64,000 nucleotides of DNA, taken from Puffinus mauretanicus. Its lineage: Eukaryota > Chordata > Aves > Procellariiformes > Procellariidae. Shown in pieces: positions 1-14,729 of the stretch. The translations under genes were made by a program, and so were the position numbers. The notes beneath the pieces are model-generated. The model made no database searches and was not told the DNA's origin. It worked only from the letters and a program-made list of their open reading frames with translations. The stretch is from positions 3,100,001 to 3,164,000 of the forward strand of contig JAJKFH010000374.1 in the NCBI GenBank assembly GCA_023333565.1. Direction: 5' to 3'. Numbering within the stretch: position 1 is the first letter of the stretch; each line of letters opens with the position of its first letter.

Positions 1-3000
1 AAACCAGCAAATTTCCATCTTATTGAGGTGTTTCTCCTTGATATGCATGATCAAGTAAAGAAGAATCCCATTTCCAGGCATAATCATAGTTTCATAGCTA
101 TGGAGCAAAACATCCTGGTACACTGTTCTAAGGACAGAATAAAAAGCTGATGTTCATAGCCCAGCTGTTATAAACCCCCTCAAGACAGACTGCTGTGGTA
201 TTTTTACTTTCCCATTATAAAAATTTAAATAGCTCTGCCAGAGCCATGAAAAATCACCCCCCTGCTAAATTTTCCCCAGGGTCCCATTCCTGCCAAATTG
301 CACCCGCAGCGAGATAAGGCAGGTGAGAAAGGGAGATCTTGCAACGGGTTTTTACTTTGTTGCCCTCATCCTGCAAACCAACCTGCACCACGAAGGATTT
401 CCTTTTCCCCACACGCCACGGGACACCTCTGCCCATGGCTGCACAGCAGCAAAATACCCCTATATGCTCCTACAGCTGTTTCCAAGGTAACCAGCACAGA
501 GCCATATACAAGTGAAGGCAGCAAACAGCAACAACACAATCCTGCAATATTGTCACTTTTTGAAGCAGGTCTGAGTTGCCCCTTTCCCCCCCTCCTTTCC
601 AGCTGCCCCATGATTCATGCAAGGAGTGGGTAACTGACTTCGCATTTTATAATCCCATTACATCAGTCTTTCTTAAGTTTGGGGTTTGTTGTTTGTTTTG
701 GGGTTTTTTTTGTTTTGGTTGTTGTTTGGGGTTTTTTTTTTTTTTTTTTAATAAGGCATCATATTAGAGTTTTAAGGTGAGAGTCAAATTTTCTGGTTTT
801 ACGGAAGGAAAACCATCTGGGGGAGGAAGAGGAATTATATCAACAACCTAAATTTACACTCAAACCCTGTATTCCCTCCCAGTAGAAGCAGAAAAATGTC
901 TCCGGATTAGCAAAGGGCGTCTGCCCACTACTGCAACCCATGTTATACAAGTCATATGCATCCAGATAACACATTTTCATCAGTTAAGATAAAAGCATCT
1001 CCACTGCTCCGTCTGCAGATACAGTTTATCCTTTCTAGGCATCCAGTTTCCACATCCACTCAGATATGCCAAAATCCCCAGGGATTTTCCCACCTGCCCA
1101 CATACATTCATGCTCCCAAAGCAGAAATTAGCCTTTGCTTCTTTTGCTACTGAAAGCAGCAAAGATACAGTCCAAATCCTGCAGTCCTCACATAAAGGAT
1201 AGCAGCAAGAGGGGGAAAATCGGGATGGGAAAGGATCTGGCATGGCCAACTAGTTCTCTCCTCTGCCCTAAGAGAGGACCAGCTATCAGGGAGGTAAATC
1301 AGCGCAAGATCTGGCCGCACAGCACTGTATACACAGCAATGGACAGAACTGCCAGGCTGTACACTCTAACCTCTGCTCCCAGGTCCGAGACAACCCCACA
1401 GTTACACAGAGAGAAGCAAATCAACCCCCTGACTTGGAAGTAACAGGGCTGTTATCAACACAGGCTAGAGGGAACACATTTTCCACCAAGAATTTCCAAG
1501 CCATTAACATAAATTCTTTTTTTCTGCATGAAACAGAATAAGGAATAGCATGTCCCACGTACAACCCTCTTGTGGTGGGGAACAACAACACATTACAGAA
1601 TGGAGCATTTCTGCACACTGGTCAGGAGTCACCCCCATCCCCCAAGGGATAGAAATTTTAAGGCAAAACATGCATAAGGAAACTCACCGTAGGTGGTGTT
1701 TTGAAATGGCAATCATACTTCAGCACAGTTCACACACATCTTGCATTTCCCTATGTGACTTACCACAGCTGACCTTTTGAATACCAACTGTGATTAACGA
1801 AGCTTCCAACCCAACAGTGAATGGCTGCAAATTGCAAGATGCTCATCACATTAATATTCAGTAACCAAAATATACCACTCTTCTAATCACAAATGTGCTT
1901 CTGCTGAACGCCAGGACATTTCCTTTGGAAACTTGAGTACTGCAATCCTCAGAAGAAGTTAACACACTGACAGGCCAGAGCATGCATGTCTAGGGAGAAG
2001 CTCCCGTGCTTAGATTATCTGAAACAGAACTACCACATCCACATAGCCATAGAGATGCCAACAAGGCAGACATAACTTGTTTTGAATAAGGAAAGCCAGA
2101 AGTCAGTATTTCTCTGGTTGGAGGTTGGTTTGCAAAACTGAAATCCGAACAGAACCCTGCAGAAATTTCCTGGCAGTGTTATACATGATGTGATGCGAAA
2201 CCTTCTCTAGCATCCAGTTAAACCCCATACCATACCTGTTAACACTGCAGTGCTACAAAAACATTACCAAATACCTTCTCTGCTACCCCTGCAGAGTTAC
2301 ATGCTGTAATACAACCATCAAACTGGTCGCCTTGGGGAAAGGGGAAAGAAGTTCCCTACAAACTCAGCACATTGTTTAGCAGGCATATACCTCCTCCTCT
2401 ACACAGCACATCAGTGCAAGCCTGCAAGATTTATTCCTCCAGATAAACCATTCTGTGATTAACCAAGTGGCAACTTCAAAGAGCAACTACTCTTGAGCCA
2501 CCCATGGAAATAAATGCCGTGTCACTAGGGAAAATACCCAACATACTTGAAGGGATGCACACCAGTCACAGACTCGCTGCAGTGCTGGGACTGAAGTCAG
2601 AAGGAGGGAAGATGAGGAGGAAAGGCATTACATAGACCTCAGAGACAAGAGCCAGTACATACGTATGAAGTCACAGAGAAAGTAACCTGGCAAACACACT
2701 AACCCAGTACAGCTGTACATCAAGAGCTCACTGCTGTAAATGTTTTATAAGGCCCCTAAAGCCATCCCTGGTCCAGCGGTGCAAGAGCATCCCTGTCAGC
2801 TGCAGCAGGGCAGCATTACAAAGCACTGCACCATAACAGGGCTGAAATCACACCGACAGGTCTCAGTGTGTCAAACAGGGGATTGATTTACTCTTCTACA
2901 GGACAAGATTTTTAACAGCTCTACCTCAGGTGGCTAGAGTCTCCAAGTGGAAGTCGTGGTCCCAGAGGGGTCAAACATCAGAAATAGATGGTGTTCTCCC

Positions 3001-3730
3001 AAAGCAATGGGAGCAAGGAAGCAGCATCAGAAAGACTCAGAGGCTTAACGACTCTGTCCTGACACCTTACAGGGCATCTAACAGCACAATTTCTCTCTGT
3101 GCTTATTAACCAGCAGGACCAGAGAATTCTTTTGCATTACTCACACCAAACGATGCAACAGTGCCACTTCAGATACTTGGTAAGTCTGTTTACCAGCGCA
3201 CAATTTAGAGACGCAATCAGGGGAAGGGATGCAAAAGAAAAACCTGCCGTTAACCACTTGCACCAAAGCAGCTGAGGTTAGTAAGATACACATTCCTACT
3301 TACTTCTGCCCACCCCAGATCAGCTCCTCCACCTGAGTCTTATGAGAGCACGTGAGAACCGCACTTCATTTCAGAGACATAAACTTTCCCCACCACTCTC
3401 ATCCCTGTTCATCTATAAACCCAGAAGCCAGAGTGCAAGGTTTAAACCTCCCTTATGCTGTGCCACTCTGTGGATGTCTTCTCCCGACTTTTATGAGCTG
3501 CAGGTCCAGCATTTATTTAACATCACACTCCTAAGCATGTAAACAAAATAATTCATAGTCACTGTGAGCAACAGTAAGCAGCACAATAGGAATCAGATTA
3601 CCGCGACATGTCCTCCATCCAATTCGCAAACCTTTTAATCCCCAGTTGGAGGTGGGCACTGGGAAGAATTACCAGTTGAAAACAGCACCAGTAGCTTTAG
3701 AAAGTTAGAGCTCAGATGCTGCAAGCCTCT
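1..3730. other. non-coding flank, presumably GRIP2 intron
   Basis: I find no convincing exon on either strand. The only open frames are short and unlike known proteins. The position downstream (on the minus strand) of the GRIP2 first-exon copies suggests intronic DNA. A T-rich tract at about 700-750 is the only clear low-complexity feature. Confidence 0.4.
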
Positions 3731-3739
3731 CTAAATATC

Positions 3740-4480
3740 CAGAAAGGACCACGCAGCCACCTCTCGCTCAGGCTTGCCCTCACCACTTAAAGAGGAGGAA
3801 GGGAAGGGGGGGAAGGAAAAAAAAAAAAAAAAAAAAAAAAAAGCAGAGACCAAGCAAGCCTGGGGATCGAACGACAGATTTGCTGCAGCAAAGTTTACCA
3901 GTACGAAGAGCATCCCCCCTCCAGCCCCTTCATTCGCGGAGCTCCATGCCAGCAGAGGATTGCCCCCCTCCCAGGGAGACACACCACCCACCCCCACCCA
4001 CCCCCCCCCAAAAAAAAAACCCAAAACAAAACAATAAACCCCACAAAAAAAAGAAAAGGCCAGGTGGAGGGTAAACCCGAGCATCTCCAGCCCTCCTTCC
4101 CCCCGGCCGTGCTCACCATCCTCTTGCATCCGCTGCAGGCACAGGGCGAGGCTCTTCCTCCAGCCCGGCATCGCGGCGGGGGCAGCGCTGCCGCCCCCCG
4201 GGGCAGCGGCACAGCTCTAGGGGCCCGGGGGGGCCGGCGGGAGCGGCGCTGCCGAGCGCAGCCGGGCTCCCCGGCGCTTTATTGCCGGGCGGTGCATGCG
4301 GCGGCGGCGGGGCCGGGCGGGGGGAGCGGCGCTGCCCGCCCCCGCCTGCGCACAGCCCCGCGGGGCGCAGCGCCGGGCGCCCGCCCGCCCCGCCGCGCAG
4401 GTGCGCTCCCCGCCACCGCGGATGGCGGGAGTGAGCCAACGCCGGGGGCGGAGGGTGTTTAGAAATCATTATATATATTT
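3740..4480 (-). promoter_or_regulatory. GRIP2: CpG-island promoter around GRIP2 first exon copy B
   Basis: Base composition changes sharply to dense CG dinucleotides and GGC/CGG runs between about 4,080 and 4,440, unlike the AT-rich DNA on both sides. A poly-A run lies at about 3,810-3,842. No TATA box is obvious. The island overlaps the minus-strand coding exon at 4,117-4,171, as expected for a housekeeping- or neuronal-type promoter. Many long reading frames here are composition artefacts. The promoter assignment is inferred from the island and the exon. Confidence 0.6.
4117..4171 (-). CDS. GRIP2: GRIP2 alternative first coding exon, copy B (partial gene)
   Basis: The minus strand reads MPGWRKSLALCLQRMQED plus one base of a Gly codon, then a consensus donor GTGAGC. 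The peptide resembles the short N-terminus of the palmitoylated GRIP1 isoform (GRIP1b type, beginning MPGWKKN, with Cys11 acylated), and Cys11 is present here. GRIP proteins are multi-PDZ scaffolds that bind AMPA-receptor GluA2/3 tails; acylation targets the isoform to membranes. I prefer GRIP2 over GRIP1 because CCDC174, the GRIP2 neighbour in human, lies just upstream. The remaining PDZ-coding exons must lie left of the window. The exon sits in a CpG island. Confidence 0.6.
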
Positions 4481-7400
4481 TTTTTTTAATACATTTTCCC
4501 CTGGTGGGGTCTGCTGTCAAGCACCGGGGTCTGACATATACCGGCGTTTCTGCGGGTCCCAAATTGCCAGCTGCTGTTGAACAAATATATGCACAGGAAA
4601 GGTATAGAAAACACACTATTCATATTCTACATTCCCTTTACAGCTTTAACCGGGTGCCTCTTCCCTTTAATGAGCGGCAGCTGTCTCACAGTCCTAATAC
4701 AGGTGTGCTCATTGATGCATGTATTTATTCTGAAGTTGGGTTCGCTGGTAAATGAAGTTGCACAACAGTCAGGCTGATCTATTTCATCTTTTTCACGACC
4801 ATTTGCAAGCAGCTGAAGTGTAGGGGGGGGACTTAAAAGCATCTTTGTCATTTCTTAATATTCTAGAGGTTTCAGAGCTTTTACACGGACACAAAGGAGA
4901 TGTTTATTGCATATGCCAGGGTATTCATGTTTTTAATTTCCTGGGGGCAACATATCTCTGCAGTGACTAGCAGCTTTTTTTGTTCTTCATTAGGCCTTTT
5001 ATTAGCTGGCTGGTAGGTCTCACTCTGGATCTCTGCCTCCCTTTGTAAGAGTGATAATATTATGTGCAATGTCTGCTATAATGTAAAATATTATGGACCA
5101 AGCTCTCCTTGGGATAGCATGCGCCAGTTCCGGTTTCAGAAGGCTAGTGTCTGACACCACCTGGACTGGACGGGGCAGCTGCAATGCCAAAGGAATTCAT
5201 CCATCTAGATACATCCATATGGACTTCAGTTTAATTTTCAGACCAACTTTTCTCTCCCCACCTGAATGGAAAGCAGTTGTCATAGGACAGCAGCCTCACC
5301 CTCTGTGCTCTGCCTGCAGCTCACGTCCAAGAAGCATTTGCCATTTTGGGAGCTGGCAGCCAGGTTTACAGGGCAGCCAAGTGTGACATGGCATATGCCA
5401 AGCTGGGCAGCAGGAGTCTGGAAACCTCTCCACTGCCTGGTGAAAACTGAAGTGGTTCAACCCAAAACCACTTTGGAGAGAGTCTCCTTAAAACCACCTC
5501 ATACAGCTCTGTGCACATCGAGGGAGAAAACAAGTTTCTGCAGAAAGGGACTGAAAGCAGAAACCTACCAACATCCATGACTTTGGGGGAGTCTGAAGGG
5601 ATAAGGACCCTAACTGAGGTACTTGAGTTAAAGACCTACGGTTAAATTAGCTAAATATTTTTTCATTCCCCCCTCACAGGTTCTTGAAGAGCAATGTGGG
5701 AGCTGGGCTGGAGAAGATCTGTTTCGAAGTTACTATCAGAAGTGTGTTTTCCCAGTGAGTTAAGGTGGGATAATCATAAACCCATGAGAATAGCCCTTTT
5801 CATTTAAGCATAAGAGTTTGCAATGCTGCAGAGGGCAGACAGTGGCATGCAGTGCCCAAGAACTGCGTGAGAGGTTCCCATCACAGCAAAGAAGAGCAGC
5901 ACGGTACAGGCTGACTCCCTTCCATATTTCTAAGCAGGGAGTTATCCATCAGTTTAAAGGACAGTGATTGGAGTGATGGCACCTGAAGGCTTATTCCAGC
6001 CAGCTGGAGCAATCACTTCTAAGAGAGATTTCCTGAGGACTATCAGCAGCAGGAGCACTGCTATAGCTCAGACCCTGCCTACCCCCCACTAGCAGCACAG
6101 AAAAATTCACAGAAACAAAAAGATTATTTTGCTCACATTTACCATCAGAGTAGAAACATAAGCAGGGATTGACTCCCCACCCAGATACAACTTCTTAAAG
6201 AGCTCCTTTCTTTACACTAAATATGGAACTTTTCCACAGCTTACTTCTCAGGGGAAAACACAGCCCCCACAATTTCATTGCAAATGTACCTGATACCTTT
6301 GGGACTCACAACAAATCACAGCTCCATAACTGGATTGGATCAGGGCACGTCACGCTAACTTACAGGAAGTTTGTGATATGCACCAAATATTCTAGCTGAC
6401 AGCAAAACTCAGAAGCTTTTTAGAGAAGGACTAATCTGAAGCCAGCATACATCCTGGTGGAAGGAGACAATTTTTCAATAGTTAAAACCCAGCACACAGA
6501 GACAAGCGCTGTTGAGTTATATGACTGACTCAACCACCCACACAGGCAAATTACCTGCCCTTTCTGTGCCTTAGTTTCCTCAGCTGTAATTTATAATTGC
6601 TTGATAATATTCAGATTCTGGGTATTAGAAAAGGATTCCCAGAAAAGTGATCGTTATTGATCTAACATTGCTCTCAGGAAAAGTAATGAGAGTCTGAGGA
6701 AAACATGACATAGGAAGGGGCTTTTGAAAGTAAGGTCAAATCAACACTTTTTGTACCTAAAATCTCATTTGGCTTTGCCATTTACACTAGCTGACCTCAT
6801 AAAAGATTCTTTCTCTTAAATCTCTTTAGACCATCATGGCTACAACACTACTACTTTTAAAGGACATTGGTGCTACAGAAATAATTAAACATGAAAATAG
6901 CAAGCACATTACTAGCTGAAAAATGTAGCTCAGGGCTTTTAACAATTGAATTTGACACATACATTATTGTAGAAAGAGCCAAAGCTAGTGTGGTGAGATT
7001 TTCTCAAGCACTGCACGTTAGCCTAACTTCAGTACTCACATGGGAAACTTAGAGAAAACAAAACATAGCTAAAAATACTGGTACTGAATTCATAAGCAGA
7101 ATCAACATAAGACAGATGCTATGGTACATCTTTGGAGGGAAGTCATGGAGGGATATTTCAAGCAGCAGAAAGTCCATAGGAAACCTCAGAAGTGAATATC
7201 CATGTCCCTGAGCTATGTCTAATCTGTCTGATTGACTGAAATGTCCAGCTGTAGGATTTTAGGCACCACGGTGACATGGATACTGCCACAACTTTAGAAG
7301 GCGCTGCTGTCCTCCCAACCAGCTGCACCATCCTGCAGAAATGGTTGTCAAACCAAATCTGAGAGGCAGAGATTCCTCTTTGGCCACATGCCCTGGGACA

Positions 7401-10400
7401 TGATGACCTGTTTTGATCAACTGAGGATTTAACTGTGCCCTGTGCCTTGACCATTTCACCAGCTGGTGATCCTTGCCCCGCTGAGGAACACACACAGAGT
7501 ATAGCATGACTGAAGTCCCATCTGCTTGTAAGTTGGGCAAAAGGTAATGTCTCTGCCCTGCAGTACCTGTGGCCTAAACAGGCAGCATGGCTCAGAACAA
7601 AAAGCAAGTTTTCCTTACATGTGTATTGGGGTGTCTCTCTAGGGTTGGAGGGATGACAGTAGGTCTTGAGTTGCAGGTTTGCTCTTTATGGGTTTGTGGA
7701 CAACAGTCTCTATAGTCCTAGGTAGCTTCAAGCTCTGCACCTCCCTCCCAGCAGCTTTCTTTGGCATATGAGAGGAGAGAGTTGGGTCCACTGTGCTGTA
7801 AATACCACTACAGCTGTAAGAAGAAAAGATGAAAGCACCAAGTTTTCCAATTTCAGGAGTTGGCTACTGAGCAAAGGTTCAGGTCTGTCACCAAGCATGC
7901 AAACCAGGCTTTTCAAGTCAGATAGATCTCACACTCTCTTGCATACTGTGTGCACAGGGTGGTGAGCAGACAGTGATATTGCATTTGTGGTGAGAGGAGG
8001 TTCCCAAGTACAAAGCCCATTTTCCTCCAAGGGTTAAGAGAGAATGTCCAGGCTTTTTAGCTTCCATTTTGTCCTTCATCTGTATGCCTCCAGATGTCTC
8101 TAGCAAATTCTCCTGTCATGTGCTCCCTCACCTTGAAGGTCACTTACTTTATCATCCCACAATGAGAATAAGCTGACTCCTTGCAACTAGGAAAGTTAGT
8201 GAAATGAGACAATCTTCACTTTCAGCCCCAAACCAAATAATTAAAGAGTTCCCCTTTTGCCATTCTGAGTCAGTGAGATTCTGGCACTTGGGAGACCCTT
8301 AGGAGTGGTGTTCTGTCCTCCCACCATTACCAGCAGCTTGAGTGAAGATGTACCACTAGTGAGGGGGCACGCCTCAAGGCCACACTGTTTCAACAGTGAT
8401 TTGGAGGCATCATGAAACCCTCTGGGGAAATAGAGAGGACTGTGGGATTTCCCCTCCCATATTGAGCTACTGCTACGGCCTGGCAGCTTTCAATAGTTAA
8501 GATCAAGATAGAAATTACTTTGACGTATGTAATCCTGCACAAAGAAAATCTATTTAGGTATCTAGAATAATCTTTTCCTTTCTCTCTCTCCCTCTCCTGG
8601 ACTTAATTAAGTAAAAGATAAATTTTCTTTCTCTACCGAGGCTGGGTTACTTTGCTGAATGTTGAAGCAGTGCACCTTGTATCCTTACAACTGTACGTGG
8701 GACAGGCAGGGGACTATGGACAACCTATTTCCATCCCACATGTAAACAGCACACAGCTGCTTTAATGAAGAACCAGTCTCTACTTTCACCTCCCAGGCAC
8801 ATCGAATGGGACTGGGGATACAAGGCATAAATCTCTGTCACAACACAGCATCAGGATGGGTTTGTTTCACTGACTGCTACGCTCTTACCTGTATGCAGCT
8901 GTGTGTCCCATAACCCACAGACAGCAGTGAACAGCTTGAGACCATAGAATTTAAAAATACTCCTGTCACGGTAGAAGGTTAAAGGCAGTTTTAAAATGGA
9001 TTATCTTCATTTTGCTACCACCACGAGAGGCTGATTAATAGCAAGTTTACTTACTAATCCAACTTGGTTCTGTTTTGCCTTAAACTCAGGCAGTGCCAAC
9101 AGTTTACTCATTTTGTTGCCTGCTGCTTGTTAGGTACTTCAGGGCATACATTCATATTATGGACTTCTGCAGAAGTGCTCATGTCCAACTAGGTTTTGAA
9201 GGCTGGAAGCAATCTGTCATTCTGCCTCTTCTGGGTGATACTCATTTCTCTGAAAGGCTGAATACCTTTTAGACAAAGAGAATGTCCTTGGATTTCATTG
9301 ACACAAGTATACACCCCATTTATGGGCACCATGAGGATATGGTCACCACTGTGCTCTGTTCCTGCTGGACGGGAGCTCAAGTGCTCCTTGTTTCTATCCC
9401 AACAGCACACTTTGGGATAGAAAGCTCCAAAGCTGGTTCCTCACTTCCTTCCTTGGAAATTACAGCATAAGCACAAAGGGGCTCAGACCAATCCCTCACC
9501 TCCTTCCAAAGTCATCTTCGTTCTGCCCTTCAAAGTAAGTGTGCAACGAGCTCTGGGCGCTGAAGCAGCGAGACTGCCTGCCAGCCAGCAAACCCAGTGG
9601 TATGAGGTATATCCACTTGGCTCGCCTCCTCCTGCAACACCACTGTCCTCAGGTCTCTTATCCTGGGCACAAGGCCTGTCTTCGATGACCTGACTGCCAG
9701 GCTGATGCTAGTGCCAAAGGTTTGGCTTTGCTTCCTTTAAGAGTTCTTAACTTTTAGATGCTGTTTAGAGCAAGTCGCAAACACCAGACAGCTTTTCTGC
9801 CAACACTAGACTGGACATCCACCTTATGTTCCCAAACAAACATAATCTCATCGCTTACTGCAAATGCCCCACCACAGAGATTCTCCACATTTACCTACCA
9901 GTGACCCAGCAACATGTAAGATGGTGCTGGGAGGACTACACAGCATAGCAAGTTAAAGCCAGAGAAGCTTTGCATCTTCCTCACTGTTTGCCCAAAAACA
10001 TCAATGTTTAAGCAAGACTGAGAGGTCTGTGCCTCTTCCCCTGCTAACAGCAGGGTTTAGGGCTGTGCAGTGCTCAGACCTCCACTGCAGCTGCTGCCTA
10101 TTGATTTCCAGGCTACTGAGGTATGTGTTAGAAATTCAATACGCTGAGGTGACCATGTATGTTACATGTTATTCTGTGTACCCTCCAAATCCAAGCAGTC
10201 GGCACAGAGCCTGAAGCACTAGCAGCTGATACAGTTGCTTAATACTGCTAATATTTGCTTACAACTGTACAACGTAAGAGACAACACCATTTGGTCCCAT
10301 CCTGTGTGAAAGCCTCCTCAGGATGGCCAGTGGACAGCTTTGTCTGGGTTACTGTGAAGATGCTGTGTGATCTGGACTGTTATTTAGGAAGACGGGAGAA

Positions 10401-13400
10401 TTTAAAAACAAGCCTGAACTTACTCAGTCACAGCAATGCAAGGGCCACTTTTCTAACTTGTGATTGAAGATGCTGTTGCTGGAAACATGTTCTTTCCCTT
10501 TCAAAACTGCTTTCAGGACTCTCTCCTTCCCTTTTTCGCTTCTGTTAATTTCTCCCTCGCACACACCATCTTTCCCCTTAGACACACACACAGCATCTCT
10601 ATTAAAACGTCACCCATTTGCACCATGTCCAAGTGTTCACCTTCAGTCACATAAGCCTCTCAAGCAAGAACAGTGCTTATCACCACATACGCACAGCAAA
10701 GATCCCCATACTATCCCACTGCTATGTAAAGGTTTTCATTCCAGGCATTCACTTAGCAGCAGGATTTGCCTCTGGCTACATAAGGTTTCGTCTCTGCTCC
10801 TCATTGCAGAGGTGCCTCAGGGAAGTTTTACAAATCACTTAAGTGAAAGAATTATCAGGTACGGGATAGTTGGCTCTGCACCACCAAGAACCCCAGGTAT
10901 CAGACAGATCTCAGCCTGGGAAAGTTTCCAATTAGGACATGCTCTACATTTTGCTTTGATTTCCTGATTGACAAACTTTTCTATATGGGGAAGGATCTCT
11001 AAGCTCTTCCTACACTCCTAAACTGCATCTTTCGTGGTTACCAGCTGTGCAAGTAAAAATAGTTGCTCACCTGGGATTTGTCATTTCTCCCAGGAGTAGC
11101 TTAGTGTCTTTTAACAACCATGGGAGAAATACGTAGCAGAAGTACTTCTGTGCCATCTATTAACATGACAGCAGTATCTGCCGTGCCCAGAACTCCATTT
11201 ACAACTACACTGGAAGGGAAGGGAGGACAAGACCAACCATCCCAGGTGCTCAGGACAGCCAGACTCAGGGCAGCAGCTGGCAGGTTTGACTCTGACTTGT
11301 TTGGTCCTGCTGATCCTACTCCATCCACACCGCATCTACTAGGACTGTGCTAAACGAGTTTGTGAGGTGAGTTTCAGTTGTGCATCAGTGGCAGATGGCT
11401 CAGGACATGAACACAGGCTTAGACCCACCCTTCATTCATGCCAGTCTCAGGATTCCTCCTGAGCCTCCCTTAAACCAGAGCTGGCATTAAGCACTCACCT
11501 ATTCCACCAAAAACCACTCTGAACTACTGCACTTGATAGTAAGCAGGGAAACACTATCCATTCATCTCTCAGTAAGGAACATCAGCATTTGCATCTCCGA
11601 GGATGCTTTCAATATTGCCACTAGATGAAATTCAATGTTTTTCTTTATTCTGGTTGGTGAACAGTAGCAGTTCGAGAAACAAGCAGGATGCAGAAAGCAA
11701 TGCTACAGCTCTATCAACATATGATAAAAGTCATTACTATGACTGTCTTGCTTCCTCGTCCTTCTCATTGTGACCCAGCTCCAGCTGTCAGCAATACATT
11801 AATGACTACAGTCCATTTCAGATCAGGGAAGGAGGCAAGACAGTTGCAAATCATTGAGATTGACTGTTACGTCTTAATGGAAATGCTCTGTATTTTTGCA
11901 TGTACATTCAAAGGGGATGGAAAAAGACAGTAATTGCCATTTCAGTGTTCTGATTTCTCCCAAACCAGCTGGCAAGGAAACAAGTACGGTGGGCAAGAGT
12001 TAAAAAATTTAAAGCCCCCTTCACTTCCATGTAGTGTAGGCTCCCTGCTCCAGTGTTTCATAAAATACTGGAATTTACATTTTGTAGGGCTCCTTAGTAT
12101 AGCTGAAGAGTTGCTTGGCACTCATCAAGGCTTTAATAAAGCAATTATTGGACTTTTGCCTGATGTAGTTATTCATTTTGAAATATTATTCTAGATCTCA
12201 TTCCACTTGTCTATATTTGACTAATGGCAGCAGTGCCACACACATTTCCAAGCTATGTACAGAGACTCAATATTTCTTCTCTCAATTATTTCTAAAATAA
12301 CAACTATAATCACTCTAAGCTTTCTTTTGTGATACATATAGCAACACTTCGGTGACTTCTGGGCTTCTATTTTAAGAAACTTTTGAACCAGGGTCCTGTC
12401 CTGGGTGCTGGAGTCCTGTTCAGAAACAGGACAGGGATCACTCAAGCAAAAGAAATGTGGATTTCCTCAGGGTGTGTGTCCTGGTGCCCCTGCAAAGCTA
12501 ACAGCCTTTTTGGAGAATTCCTTTCCTATTTAATCTTTAGTCTTATCCCTAGCAAAGCCATTGTCAGCTGGGAGTTTGAAAGGGTGGCAGCTGCTATGCT
12601 CATGCTACTTAACATACAAACACTCATCCAACTTTAATTTCAGAGAGCTGGCCAAAGCAGAAGCCAAAACTTGAGCCCCACTAACCCACGCAGAATTTGA
12701 ACTGGCAGCCTGAAATTCAGGGTCAGCTCTTCTTGCAGTTCTGGGTTCTCCACTTGTCTTATTTCTCACCTAACTTTACATGTACGAGACTGGAGGAATG
12801 GGGAGAAGAAACCAATTTACTCCTCAAATGCTGGAGAGATGACAGGGAACTGCAGGGGGAAACACTCATTTATGTAAGGTAATCTCTGCTAAGTGCTCAA
12901 GTACTGCTGAGATATGACCTACGTGGCTGTAATAACAGTCTCGTACTGCCATCTACCGCGTTGAGATCCCATTACTAGCACGAGTGACTTACCTCCGTGA
13001 CATTGCTGCGGAGGGAAGCTGGGAGTGAGCCATCAACAGCTATCCCTTTCTTCCTTAGACGCTGCTACCTCCTTTCCCAGGGAAGATTTTGCAATACAGC
13101 CTTTCAAGCATCTCTTCAAACATGCACAATGCTCAACTACTTTGTCCAGAAAGACAACTTACCTCCTCCACTTCATGTTTTGGGGGTGATTGATGAAAGA
13201 TGAGTAGTGAAAGAAGACTTTATTGCAGATAAATCTAACTGTTGAAAATAAAGAGGAATCCAAACTAGAATGGATCAAGGCTTTGAGCTACAGTGGGGGA
13301 AGAAAGTCCTTTGGTTCTAAAACATCTAACAGCAGCTTTTCACTACCAGAATATATATATAGGAATATATATACAGGATAGTTTTGTTCTCTTAATAAAT

Positions 13401-14729
13401 TAATCATAGCTGCCACTTAGCCATCTATGCAGGCATATGGTACGTGACTGTTAGGTAACCAATGCCCATATGGTAGAGAAACTCCATACCCAATTATGCT
13501 GATGTAAATTTCTCCAGTGCATCAAGGTAAAAATGATCATATTCCAGAGATACGTCCTGCCCCGCTATGCAGATTTAATCATTCTAATGCATCGGGAAAT
13601 CACACATGAAGCCATACTTTGCTCAATTATGCCAGCCCATCTTCTGCTCAGTGTCAAGAACTAAACCCTCCATAAACAGAAAGTGTGCAGAAGGGATGTC
13701 TTCATTCTGCGTCTCAAAGTGCAATTCAAGGATCATTGAAAACCAACCGAACAAAGATTTTTTTATATATATACACTTATTCTTGAAACAGACACATGCT
13801 TTGGCATTTCTAGCCTGAGAAGACAGATGAGAAACCTCAGGCTAGTTTTCTGTGGTTCTAAGGAAAAAACCACGCTGCTTTGTACTGAACTGAAGTCCCA
13901 CTCAGGTCATACTTTAATGACACCATTCAATATATGTTTAAAAAGCACCAACAACAATTCAATGATATTGTGCTAGGACTAGTAAATATAAATTATGCCC
14001 CCTCCTTCAAAGTAGTCTAGCAATGTGCTACAGGACCCAGATTCCTGCCACCATGTCAGAAAACCTGAATTTGCTACCATGAGCCTGCTGGTTTAAAATA
14101 ATTCAGCTCAAATATTGGGATATAAACAGAAGAATTTCACAAGCAGCGAAGGTGGTATAAATACAGCCCACATCATTACTCTGACACTAAATGAACATAA
14201 ATAACAGGGCTTAAACTCAATGCTAGAAAGTAGCCTCTTTGGAAAGTTACAGCTACAATGAGCATGTGTCTATCTACCTGACACAATCAATAGCCCAGTG
14301 TTTTCTTTAAAAGAAGAAAAACAGAGCATGAAGTAGGTACGTGAGCTTTAAAGTTCCCAACTATTATGCTCTGGTAGATGCCTTTTAATAGAGACAACTT
14401 TACCACTGTAAAAACTGTATCTGCTAGGCCAGGTTCAGATTAAAGACAGAGCTGTAAGCAAAGCAGGCATGCATTCACTAACGTCCTCATGGAAATCTGG
14501 ACCAGTACTTTGGAAGAGGAACAGATTTCAAGTTAAAATATTCTTTCTAATGGGAAAGCTACATTGTGGTTTTCTTTTTTTAAATAAAAAGTCACAAGTT
14601 TTTTGATAGATCCTGCAGCTTCAGCAATATCCATGAGTAGAAGAAGGAGCATTGAACCCAACCCCTTCTCACGAGCATCCCTTAGATTGTAGTCTCCCCC
14701 TTCGCTGTCATATTCCCCTCTTGCATTAC
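4481..14729. other. non-coding DNA between the two GRIP2 first-exon copies
   Basis: About 10 kb of AT-moderate sequence with no recognisable exon, RNA gene or large repeat. A small AT-alternating tract sits near 13,350-13,376. On the minus strand this would be an intron if transcription starts at the upstream copy (14.78 kb), or upstream DNA if it starts at the CpG island (4.2 kb). Confidence 0.4.

Noticed and set aside
3895..4616. Long reading frames on both strands (105-167 codons)
   Set aside because: They lie in a CpG island and next to homopolymer runs; only the 55-nt GRIP2 exon has family resemblance and a splice donor.
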